Below are positions 1-11,219 of a stretch of DNA of 64,000 nt, piece by piece. Made by a program: the position numbers and the translations under genes. This stretch comes from Brienomyrus brachyistius. Lineage: Eukaryota; Chordata; Actinopteri; Osteoglossiformes; Mormyridae. The stretch is taken from assembly GCF_023856365.1 (NCBI RefSeq), contig NC_064540.1, positions 7,053,001 to 7,117,000 on the forward strand. Direction: 5' to 3'. The notes under the pieces are model-generated. The model saw only the letters and a program-made list of their open reading frames with translations. It ran no database searches and was not told the DNA's origin. Positions within the stretch are counted from its first letter, which is position 1, and every line of letters begins with the position of its first letter.

Positions 1-1629
1 AAATGGCTACTGTGTGTCTGTAGGGTGGGTCAAGCTACTGACAGAATGAATGTTACATGGCTGGTCCAGCCAGTAACAATTAGCTCAGTGTATGGGACAC
101 GAGACTCCATGTTTTCCCTGGAGAAGCGCCCGAACATAAAAATATAAATATGGCCCAAAAATAAAACTCATTGAAAATGGAGAAAAAATGTTTTCAAATG
201 ACTGACTTGGTTATAATTTCAAAGAAGCTTCAGAGTTACATGTTCATATGCAGACATAGAACAGCATGACCATACAAAAAAGACTGATACTCTTCTGACA
301 TGTTCCACAGCGGGGCACGTTCACTCACAAGAAGGATAGCCAACCCCAGGCTTCCATCCTTGGAAGGTCAAGTAAATATATATTACCCTAATAAATTTAT
401 TTTTTTTTGTTATTTATTCAGATCATCTATCTCGCATGGCAAATGTGAGATACACACACAATAAGTTTGATCAGAGTGTTTAGGCAATGGGATTTGAAAA
501 GATTACAAATGTGACTTGAAAGGACTCTTCCATCATCATTTTTCTACAAATAATTCTTAATATAAATTCTAAATAATACACAGGAAATATATAATAAAGC
601 CAACTATAATTTGGGCGAGAGGAATCCCAGAAAGGGGCCTTGCCACCATATATCTTGACCGACCGTCACTTAATGGCCCAAGCAGATGTTTGTAAATCAT
701 CTCCATGGAGACATGCACTGATTTATCAGACAGCAAATAAAAGCAGCTTGATCAGTGGTTTTCCAAGACATTTTATAGGGGAAGCAGTGTGCCCGAAAGT
801 GCTTTGAAATGTTGGCTACTAAAGTCAAAACAGTTCAACTTGACAAGCAACTACTCCCCAATGAAGGGTTGAGGTACCAAAAACCTGGCAGCCCAGCAAA
901 GAGAATTAAGATGCATAAAACAAAGATATGTCTGGCAGTTGATTGTTAGTTAATTTTCAATTCGCTTTCATTTTGGTGCATTACAATTAGATGCACAGGC
1001 ACTTATAATTCATAGGATCACTTCAGTCACGCATCCCCGATCATCTAGATCTTCAAAAGTAGCCTTTTGGGAGCAAGTAGATCACATTCTGTCCACAGAC
1101 GTGCAAAAAAACAAATAAACTTGATTATTATTTTCCTATAAAAAGTGCAAATACCATTGTGAGAATACGGACTGTGGGGCGGAGCTTATATTTCAGCTTC
1201 CAGACCTGTGCTTAAATGGGGAGGCTGCAGAGTATGTCCCGTTTCCAACAGTAACCTATATTATGGTCTCCTAAAAGAAAAACACCCCAGGACTAATATT
1301 CAATAACCATGACATACATTTCCCTGCATAAGTCACTTCAGAATCAGCAATGGATTCGGTTTACCTTTGTGATTCTCTGCACTACTCAAGTAATGGAGGC
1401 CTGTCCATTGGGGCGATTTTTCCATCTCTAGACCGTTCGCCACTTCGGTTACGAAACGCAGCTCATGCTGTATGCCTCTGACCTCCTCTGAAGTGCCTGA
1501 ATGCATTTCCAGAACATTTCTGAGGTTTTTTTTTTTTTTTTTAAAAGTCCTTCAAAGTCGTTTCTCTTCTGCAACTGTTCTGGCTCTCTCAGCAAAGCGG
1601 TGCCGGTCTTCCATACAGCGTACGACTCG

Positions 1630-1795
1630 GTGGGAGTCACCCAGGTAGGAGAAGATAAAAGATTGGGGTACACTCTAGACAGGACTCTAGAGTGAGAAGA
1701 AACCCACACTACAAACCTAAGGTGAGATTCCAACCCTCAACCCTGGAGGTGTGAGGCAAGAGTGCTACCCACTGCGCCACCCAAATACTGTATGG
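1630..1795 (-). mobile_element. tRNA-derived SINE relic, minus orientation
   Basis: Read on the minus strand it begins GGGTGGCGCAGTGGGTAGCA then TTGCCTCACACCTCCAGGGT. This is the tRNA-like head of V-SINE-type elements, with A-box and degenerate B-box positions preserved. The remainder is poorly conserved. Confidence 0.5.
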
Positions 1796-2083
1796 AGATT
1801 CAGAAATATATAAGCCAACGGAAATATCACTAAAGCACTACAAACTAAAACTACCAAATTGGCATTCTACCAATCAGACAGACTGTCGCGTGATTGGCGT
1901 ATGGAACTCATCAAGCAAATCTGGTATAATACAATTCAAGGACACTTTGGAAAGGCAGATTCACCTGTGAATTTCAAGCTATTTTTTAGCCAAAAATCTG
2001 CCTACGAGAAAAATGCTAGAGGGCCCACCATAAAAAGCAGCTGTCACAGAGCAGCTATATGTGTTTCTGCATACGGTATAGGT

Positions 2084-2275
2084 CAGGGGTAGGGAACCTG
2101 ATCCATGGAGAGCCGCTGTGGGTGAGGGTTTTTGGGGTGGCCTCTCAATCAGCCAATAACAGTGGATTCCAAGGACTGGAGTTGAGAATCGCTGCTTTAT
2201 TATTGGCTGACTGAGAGGTCATCCCAAAAACCCGCACCCACAGCGGCTCTCCATGGATCAGGTTCCCTACCCCTG
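2084..2275. mobile_element. hAT-type MITE with perfect 8-bp target duplication
   Basis: A 192-bp near-palindrome. The left arm starts CAGGGGTAGGGAACCTGATC and the right arm is its inverted copy; the arms match for about 80 bp. It is flanked by identical 8-bp GTATAGGT at 2076-2083 and 2276-2283. The terminal CAGGGGT and 8-bp duplication are characteristic of hAT transposons. No coding capacity. Confidence 0.9.
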
Positions 2276-3724
2276 GTATAGGTGCATGACAAACAAGAGA
2301 ACATATAAAGAGTGACATGACTTTTATAAGCATAAATATAATCCTCAGGCAGTAAAGGTGGCGGAGGTGTGACACTCTGCCACTTCCAAGCTCAGCTTTG
2401 GGGGGAAATTTCTTAAGCACAATTATTAAAAGGTAACAGTAAACAGAATAAATGTAATACAATATTAGAGAAATCCCATGTAGAGTTATGATGTATTTTA
2501 TAACACAATGCAAACAGAAACTCAATGTTTCAGAAAACTGTTCTCATGACAAGAATAATGACAATGTTACGTATTTATTATCAGTGTGAAAGATTCCATT
2601 AAATTAAAGCCATGCAATGTTTTAAAAAATGTAAAATACAATAATAAAATCAACTGGTCTCATTAACAAATGATAATATTATTGGGTAGACCGGCAGAAT
2701 GGTAACCTTCAGATTTATTTGCCAATTATATTTCCTGGAACATCTGTTGTACCTTTGAATAAGGCACCATAACCTGAATTGCCAAATGTAAATGTAAACA
2801 GTTCGATAAATGAGCAGGGGAAGCTTTTATCCAAAGCAACGAGACTGATAATATATCACAAGCATAACTGACATTTGTTCAGCTTAAGATGCTTAAGTCT
2901 TACCAACAAACTAATAAACAAACTCTACACATAACCTCCGAGCAAGTCTTTAGTTTTTCCTGTCTGAAATCATTCTCCTTTGACCGACGTTATTTGGTAA
3001 CTTTGCCTCCGAGTATTAGAGATGGCTTCCAAGCATCTGCAAGTGGTTTTCCCTTCTAAAGCGATTCCTTAGTGTTCCACTAAGAAACAGCAAAGTAAGC
3101 TAATGCTTGCCTTTGCCAAATCTACGCCATTGGAAGCTAGTTACTAATTTAAGGTATTAACCATATGTATTTCAAAGACAACCTATCATCAACCATGCAG
3201 CCTGTCCTCCCTGTTTTGATTGAATTTGTATTGTTTTATTTTTATCGTTATTGAAACCAAATTAATTTAGTTACTGTTGTAATTTATTCAGTATAGACTT
3301 ACTATTCTTATTATTCTTATTATTAATCTTGCATAACCCTAACCCTTGCATAAGGGTTATTCTGCAGTATAAGTCCAAATTAATATTTCTTTTGGTTTCT
3401 TTGATGCAGTGACCTTTTTTCCAGATGTCCCTTGTATATACATCTGTCAGTGACGACTTTCCTGTATTACTAAGTGCTGTTTTTTTTGTTGGTAAGAAGC
3501 CTGGAATACCTGGAAAGCTGGTGTAGATTTTGGAACATGGCGTTCATAGGCTTTTAAATCCAAGGGGTGTAAAAATGGACAGAAGCCGCACATGAGGTGG
3601 TTTATCATGACAGCCTAAATAAACCTGTCAACTGACAGTAAGCAGAAACCACCAGACTCCCGCTTTGAAGATAAGAGGGTGACCCCAGTCCCAAGCAAAG
3701 TAAGCATTTTTTTTGTTTGTAATT

Positions 3725-3930
3725 ATTACATTGTGGGGACCAGAGTTCCCCACAATATGATAAAAAGGTCTTTTTACCTTGTGGGCAGCTGTCTTTCCTG
3801 CTGCCCTGTGTGCGAGAGTGTGTGTCTGTGGTCCAGGTATACGGCATACATTACATTGTGGGGACGAAATAAAATGTGATAAAAACCTGTTATTCTGATG
3901 TTGTGGGGAACATTTCTCTCAGTCCCTACA
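3725..3930. repeat. Dispersed repeat with paired ACATTGTGGGGAC motifs
   Basis: TTACATTGTGGGGAC occurs at about 3727 and again at about 3850, with inverted CCCCACAATATGATAAAAAG and a later TGTTGTGGGGAACATTTC. The arrangement resembles a fish interspersed repeat with short inverted arms. The family is not identified. Confidence 0.4.
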
Positions 3931-5148
3931 AGGGGAAATTCATATTTATGATAATCTGTGACTGAAATAAAAAAAAACTAAAAATGCCAAAGATCATTTT
4001 TACCCCCAGTAAAAAAAGTTACTGATATCTTGATGGATGGCTAGATGAACACCACTTCAGTTCCTAGACACCTAGCCACTCCACTTATTTGTTTAATTTC
4101 ACCAACATTTCAATTAATTCATTAATTTAATTAGTTTAATAACTCCATGAGGCATTGATTATTGGCTCAACCTTGCATGGCTAACCCAGCCAAAAAAAAT
4201 ACAATTGTGTATTAGATGCTTGGTGCAAATACTGGGGTGACTTTAGGAGAGGTTTAGAAATGGCTAAGCCGACACACTTTAACAGACATAATATCATGGT
4301 TTTACACCCGCATGAAGATTATTTAAGCATGCTGTCTAAGACTTTTGCACAGTGTTGCCTCAGCAGCCAACATCATTTGGTTCCACCTTGTACTCATCCT
4401 GGTCTTCACTGAGTGACACTCTCCTAATAAACACAATATGCTAGGAGAATACGATCATCTGATTAACGAGTCGACTGTCAGTGTCCACCCCATTATTCAC
4501 AGCTGTTTGAGCTGCCCCATTTTGCTATAGGTCGCTATTGAGATGGTAATAAAATCCATATGCTGGCCCAGAAAACGCATCGGAATCATGCAGCCGTGAT
4601 CTCAGAAGATATTTTTGGGGAGGAAAGTCGCCAGTGACACACCACCATAACTCAACACAAGGAGCAAGAAAATGCGTGCAGACGAAGCCACAACGGGAGA
4701 GTCATTTTGCAAAAATGTCAATAACAAATAAATGAAGGCCTCCCTCAGCGTGCAAGAGCGCAAAACACCGGAGGGAACAGTCAGGAAGCAGAATATTGAT
4801 CTGCACAGCCCAATCTTTCTCAAACCACAGTAGCCGCATGAATTACACAACAGAATGCAATGAAATCGCAACAGTAGGGTCGTTGTTATCTGTGCAAATG
4901 TATTTGCTTCTGTTAAGTTTTATGAAGAGGACTGGGTGCGCCAAATATTTCGGCAGTTTATGTCACACAGAAACAGACAAGAAAAGCCCTTTATTCATCA
5001 CTTATGCTCAAACACCAAACATTTCAAATAATAAATAAATAAATAAATCCAAGAAGCACTATGGAATAATATCCACATTTTCTGTCATCTGTACTGTATA
5101 CCCTATGATGATCTGTCGTGTACATGCGCGCATTGTATTGTATTCTTT

Positions 5149-5178
5149 GAAAGAAAGAAAGAAAGAAAGAAAGAAAGG
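5149..5178. repeat. (AAAG)n microsatellite
   Basis: Seven tandem AAAG units in a purine-only run. Confidence 0.95.
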
Positions 5179-5703
5179 TCCAACCACTCCCCTCCCCTGG
5201 CTATGCTGACCAGGATGAGAGGTTAGAAGACTGATGAATGAATAACATCCGTCTAATGTACTCAATGTCTACCTCCACATCTACACATCTACCACCAGGA
5301 GCTTATGCGGAGTTTACTTGTTCTCCCGTATTTGCTAATTTTTCTGTCATGAAGATTCTGTCCAGAAGGGGCACTATAGCTCGGATTTGGGCACTCAGAT
5401 TCTTTCTGCAAAAACAGAGGAAAAGCAGGCTTCTTCCGATAAAAACATACACCAAGCAGCGAAAGTTATGTTAACAACACTGAAGTAGCTACAGCTAATC
5501 CCTTCACCAAATGCTGAAACAGATCCTCAAACTATCTCAAAAACTTCATCACAGCAAAAATCTCTTCTTGGCGGCAAGTTTTTTTTTCCTAGATGGTTAT
5601 GTTCTGCGGACTGTTGCCCATCAAAAGGGCCACTCGCATCCAAGCCCTGACTTTAGAGAGATCTCAAAATAATGCAACGGCAATTGGCACAAGCTAGCAA
5701 GGA

Positions 5704-5733
5704 TCATTATTATTATTATTATTATTATTATTA
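5704..5733. repeat. (ATT)n microsatellite
   Basis: Ten ATT triplets in the left intergenic region. Confidence 0.95.
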
Positions 5734-8017
5734 AAGCCAGGTCACAGATACGGTACATAGGTACTAACCCAGCAGGAAGAAGAGACACATTTAGTTGTTC
5801 TACCCTACTAGTCAGGTACAGAACAACATTTGTGTACAACAAGCTTAGTGCCTGTATCAGAAGATCCACTGGCATAACAAAAAAAAAACCCATCAAAAAC
5901 TGCAATCATGTAAAAGAAATCACTTTACTGTGAAGGCACCTAAGTAAATTCCTCATGTGAGGACAGTGTATCGGTTACACGCCTACACAATTCCCAAGCG
6001 TTCAGGATAAAGTCTGCAGAACCTATGAAAACCCTAGTGTAAAACCCCCGTGCCAAGCCGTCAGTTTTGCTCTGTCCTGTGTTTTGTGCTTTAAGTCCTG
6101 TGAAACCCCCCCCCCTTTGCCATTTGCTGTTCGCATGTTGCACCAAGAGCCTGGGGGACACCATTTCATACCACTGGATACTGGCATAGGAACGGTATGA
6201 CAATAAAGTCCACATGACTTGTCGATACTCTTGCTGAGCTTCTCTCAATCTACAAACTGGGTACTCATCCATGTAGTAACCTTCAATGTGTAGGGAACTG
6301 ACAGATATAGTCTCTCAGACAGCCAGAGGAAATGCTCCTCACTGAATTCCTCCTAGCCTCCGCCATGAACAAGCGTATAAAGAGCCGAGTCGTCCATCAG
6401 GAGGAATGGCTTTGTTGGCTTCTTATGTAATGAGCCTTGTTTATACTCCATGTACAACTTACCTAGTGTAGATTTCAGGCTTGCATTATATTACTCAGAC
6501 ACAAGATGATGAGCTGCAAAACCTCCTGTAGAAGGTCCACAGTGACCTGGTTCATGTCAATATTCTGGACCAAAGAGAAAACACCAACATGACAGATCCC
6601 AGGAAGGACCACAGGACAACTAGGTTTGACACAACTTAAATATCTTAGTAGAGAAACAAACTGAATTTCTAAAGCTGACAAAAACAAACTTTCAGCAGCA
6701 CAGAACCTACAAGCCAGTAGAGTGCAAACACCTAAATTCAAAATCAGTAATAAGTGCTTAGACTGACTTTTTTGCCTGGCATTCTAACTTTAATAAAGTA
6801 TTAATAAAGTATTAAAGTCCATTTTAAGAAGCAAATTCGATCAGGAAAATTATATTATAGGAAAAGTTTTATATTTGATGTCAGAAATAAAAATAAGCAA
6901 AAAAAAATATTTAAATTATTAAAGAAAACATATCTTGATTAATATTTATCCATCCATCTTAACCACTTATCCTGGTCAAGACCATGGTGTAGTTTTATTT
7001 TATATCAGAAAACATATTTTAAGGTCTAATTTGTAACATTTAAAAACATAACACAGCACAATCGTTTTCAGAATATATCCTGATACATGAACTATGATTA
7101 TACTAACAATCACTGAATCCATGTGTACCTATAAAAAAAAAAAACCTTGTTTTTATTCAAAGACTGAAAACCACTAAATCTGACCATTGTGATGGGATGC
7201 ACATGAAAACCTCTGTTCCCGAAAATGGAAGGAAACGGACATGTCTGGACATGTCATCTGTCATATACAGAGCAAATACTGTCAAATTTACAGAATGACA
7301 AAATTAATGGGAAAACAGTCTCACGGCTTTCCGTGTCTCTAGTCTAGTCAGCAGTTTTCCCCCAAAACCATCCCGAAAGCCTGAAACCATGACCAGATCT
7401 GCCGACAATTCTCATGGTACCATGGCTACTTCCTAATAAATTTCCCCAAAAAAATCACTTGAACACCTCCAATATTCCCAGCGCACGTCCCTGAACGTGA
7501 GGGGAAACTTCTGTTTTACCAATCAAGCCATCCCACAATTCCTACAAGAGTGAAATTCCATGGCCATTTGCCAGCACATCGTCCAGGAACGCCATCTAGA
7601 AAATAGCCCAAACACAAACAACAGAGTATCAAACTCAAAGGTTTAATACAGCAACAGGCTAGATGTCTTCACGACCTAATGACAATGGATGATTACCTCA
7701 CAAAAAAGAAAAAAAAAAGAAAGTGGTCCTCTTCAATTAAAATGGTAGATGACAAGCAAATATCTACTCGTTGGTATGAAATAGAGAGCAGAGCAAGGCA
7801 ATTTATAAAATGGAAAGTTAAAAAAAAAAAAAGTCCCATACTTAATTCTAAAATGTAAAAGGCCCCTTTCAAGTTAAGACAGAAAGAAACTCAAAGAGCA
7901 ATAGTGGCTAGCTTGACAATTCAGATGAAGCTTTTAGGTATCTTTTTACTCAACTACGATGAAATATGTGGAGGACTGCAGGATTCCAAAAGGACCACAA
8001 TTTGAGTTTGTCTAGAG

Positions 8018-8245
8018 CAGTGTTTCCCAGTCCTCGGGGACATGCAGACGGTGCACATAGGGAGCTGTGAGGGAGCAAAAATGTGAACTGTTTGGTTGGG
8101 AGCTGTGAGGGAGCAAAAATGTGAACTGTTTGGTTGGGAGCTGTGAGGGAGCAAAAATGTGAACTGTTTGGTTGGGAGCTGGGAGGGAGCAAAAACTTGG
8201 GACTAACCATCTGTGGGTCCCCGAGCAGCGGGTTTAGAAACACTG
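8018..8245. mobile_element. MITE with internal 38-bp tandem expansion
   Basis: Starts CAGTGTTTCCCAGTCC and ends GGTTTAGAAACACTG, imperfect inverted termini of hAT type. Inside, a 38-bp unit (GGGAGCTGTGAGGGAGCAAA plus 18 more) is repeated at 8060, 8098, 8136 and, partly, 8174. A relative in the opposite orientation at about 50843-50974 lacks the expansion. Flanking octamers do not match convincingly. Confidence 0.55.
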
Positions 8246-8885
8246 GTCACAGCCATCCTCAATCCTCAGCTTGTTTTGGTGGCTTGTTTTTCAGGCTGCT
8301 CTTAGCTCAATATGAGCCATCACTTCAAAAGTCGCCTCCCTTACATTTCCATCCATGTTCCTCACTGCAGTCCTGCAGTACCGTCTCGTTTCCTCGTCTA
8401 TTGACTTCGCGCCAACCCTTCTGCATGGATTTTTCCATGTCTAGTTTCCATACCCTCACCTCTATGTCGCACCATCAGCATGAATCCCTCTGCAAACAGA
8501 CCCAAGAAAAACTATACAGAAGGGTGTAAATGGAGGTATAAATTAGGAGTAAAAATTTCAGGGCAAAATAAAGTAGCTTCAAGCTAAAAGTTGTGGATAA
8601 AAACCAAAAAAAAAATCCCAAGGACACGGAACACTTTTCAACATGTTTAGAAGGAAAAAGTTGTCTTTTAAAAAGTGGCTTCCCTTAGTTACGGCTTTCT
8701 CTATTTCAAGAGTGAAACCTGTCAGTAATAAATAAAGTCTATCCTGAGTTCTTTAACAAGGGCTTATCAAGACTTTTTAATCTTAGACTTTTCCTTAGAG
8801 GTATTTCTCACTTGAAGGCTAACAGGGCTGGCAAAACATCATCTAGTCTGTGGATGGATATTGGATATTTTAAATGTACGAACTG

Positions 8886-9016
8886 CTGTGATGGGCTGGC
8901 CCCCCATCCTGGGTTGTTCCCTGCCTCGTGCCCATAGCTTCCGGGATAGGCTCCGGAACCCCCGCGACCCAGTAAGATTAGTGGTTTGGAAAATGGATGG
9001 ATGGATGGATGGATGA
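8886..9016 (+). mobile_element. V-SINE 3' fragment
   Basis: Matches the 3' third of the element at 55234-55605: GATGGGCTGGCCCCCCATCC, CCGGGATAGGCTCCGGAACC, and a (GGAT)n tail. It is 5' truncated, as is common for retroposed SINE copies. Confidence 0.75.
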
Positions 9017-9275
9017 ATTGTTAATAAAGCACAAGAAAATCGATCTGTATGAATCACTTACAGCTTTTGAGAACAATTCTTAAATAATAAACATCAACAA
9101 AAAAAGTTATTCAATGTCAGACACACTTCAAAAAAATATTTTGCATGATATCCTCTGCATCTTGTTCAATGCATCTGAACTAAAAATAAAGATACATTTT
9201 TTTTGTTTATTACATATAAAGACTTTAAAACAGGTAAGAGAATAGGATGTAACTTAGATGTTTTCAGGACTTCAT

Positions 9276-9336
9276 ATACATATATACATATATATATATA
9301 CACACACACACATACACACATACACACACACACACG
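9276..9336. repeat. Compound (TA)n(CA)n microsatellite
   Basis: ATACATATATA then CACACA with scattered T interruptions, upstream of OGN. Confidence 0.95.
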
Positions 9337-10919
9337 TATTTGGGGTTGACATAAAAACTACTCATTGTAACGTGCAATTTGGAGAGAATGGTCTAAGAGG
9401 GTTTGCACACACAATGCATCCTGTTATTACTTTTCTGAAGCCATTTGGGGTTTTGAAGTTAGAATGATCTATGATGAGAATGATACATTTTGTTTAAGAC
9501 ACACAGAAAACAGGCAGGTGCCCAGAAAGAACTGGAAATTTTTGATAGCGATGGCGGATTCTAAAACCCAGTCATGGACTGATCTGTCTCCCAAACAGGA
9601 AATTTCTACAGACAGCACAAAAGGGCAGAAAACATTGGTAGCAGATTTCCTTGAACGGCAGTTTTCTTTCTTTTTTTTCCCCTGGTGAGTATAATTGCAG
9701 GCACACCTGTAGTACTGCTTTTCCAGATGCAGACCACTTAGCCTCATTCCTGGGATGTTTACTTCAGGGGCCCCTGCTTTCCATTTTCTGAGGTGCAAGA
9801 AAGGGGGGAGAGTTTGCAGCCGCGCAGTAAGGGAGGCCTTAAGCTGAGCACTTCTTCTGATTAAAAGGTGAATCTGAGGTTGATCATTCTGTGTCACTGC
9901 GCAGCTAGGAGCCGAGGCACAAGCGTCCCAGAAAATAAACATTCAGTTGCTCTCCCTGGAGTTTCCAGTCATGCATATGCAATTGAACTGCTTACAAACT
10001 GAGACATGCTCTCGGCTTTGTGCAAGTCAAGATGCCTCTTATTCCGCCAGAGCCAGATAGTGATCTAAATGGCAGTAACTGGTAACGTACAGATACGTCT
10101 CCCACTGCAGGCCCCTCAGGCCTGACTCATCTTTACCAGGAAGGATGTAAAGACCAGGTGGATTAAGTTTTACCTCAAGTAAACCCCTGAAAGATAAACA
10201 GCATCATCTCAAAGACAAATATGGACTCGTAAAAAATGAGTGCACAAAGCCCCCGCTTGATTATTTAAAAAGTAACAGGTCGTTATAAACCCCTGAATGG
10301 GTATGACCGTCATTTAAAATGCATTCAGCTACATCCTGTGGAAACAGACACAGATACTGTAAGGGCATACAGGGTATGTCAACAGCAGCAATAAACAAGA
10401 GTCTGGAAATTTTTACTCGCCATTAATTAATTTAACGCACAGGTAATCGAAGCCGCACTGCGTCTGGCCTATAATTAACAGTCACAATAGACTAATAAAC
10501 ATTTCAACGAAAGAAATATAGGGAGAAACAAGGAAATATATGTCCAGCGCAATAAAGACTTTGCATAACACACTGGCAGCATTAGCGTGGGCTTCAGCTA
10601 GCCTCAGGCGACCCTAAATGAGAAAAAGATGTGCCGTGTGCCTTTACTTAAGCACATTCTTTTAAACGTTCCCAACTTATTTTGCAATGTTTTTTTTTAT
10701 AAATTAAAATTTCCATTTACAAGATTACCTTTTTTTTTTTTTTTTAGAAGAGGAGGTGGATCAGATTATCTGAGACAAAAAGAGTCTCCCCCAGCCCTAA
10801 ATAAATCGTACTGTCTAAGTTCAGGAACTCATACTTGTACTGAAGATGCCTTCCCACTAACGATGATTAGCGATCAGAAACAGCCCTTTCCTCCTCCAGT
10901 TCCCTCTGTCCCCGCCCTC

Positions 10920-11219
10920 CACTCGGCATAAAATACCAAGAAGTCACTGCCTAGGGGACTGGTTTTATTCCCTCCCATCTCACTCCCTCCAACTCCCCCC
11001 GACGGCCAGTACAGGGTTAAAGTTGGTTCCTTAAACTCCCGCATAAGAATCTCCTGGCAGCTACTCGTGAAGGCTTTAAATACTGATTTGACAGATCACA
11101 TTCTAACTTGCAGGCACCAAGGAAAGGTCCCCGGGCTGCCTGCACCGCCTGCGCTGCCACTGCCGCACTCCGCTCGACTTCGAACGGCGGCCAACGTGCC
11201 CTGGAGCCTCCCCACCACG
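10920..11219 (+). promoter_or_regulatory. OGN 5' flank and untranslated region
   Basis: The stretch before the OGN start codon holds a TATA-like CATAAAATA near 10927-10935 and a second AT-rich ctttaaata near 11073-11081. It also holds an acceptor-like pyrimidine tract ending in TTGCAG near 11113. The last feature suggests the coding exon begins about 105 nt before the ATG and that a non-coding exon lies upstream, as in mammalian OGN. Transcription start is not determined. Confidence 0.35.

Larger units (their letters stand above)
1..10919. other. Left intergenic or intronic region without a supported gene
   Basis: AT-rich sequence holding the repeats listed separately. Open frames here are short, mostly repeat-derived, and show no family I recognise. 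Because the missing CENPP 3' exons must lie to the left of 17809, part of this stretch may be CENPP intron. Two minus-strand exon-like pieces (6463-6564 and about 1362-1518) are described in the findings. Confidence 0.6.

Noticed and set aside
5940..6272. 110-aa minus-strand open frame
   Set aside because: Includes GACTTTATTGTCATACCG and flanking sequence that resembles a common fish interspersed repeat; likely repeat-derived.
7950..8243. 97-aa minus-strand frame with repeated NSSHFCSLTAP
   Set aside because: Translation of the 38-bp tandem unit inside the MITE.
9469..9942. 157-aa minus-strand open frame
   Set aside because: No recognisable motif, no initiation or splice context that fits a gene, and overlapping plus-strand frames are equally open.
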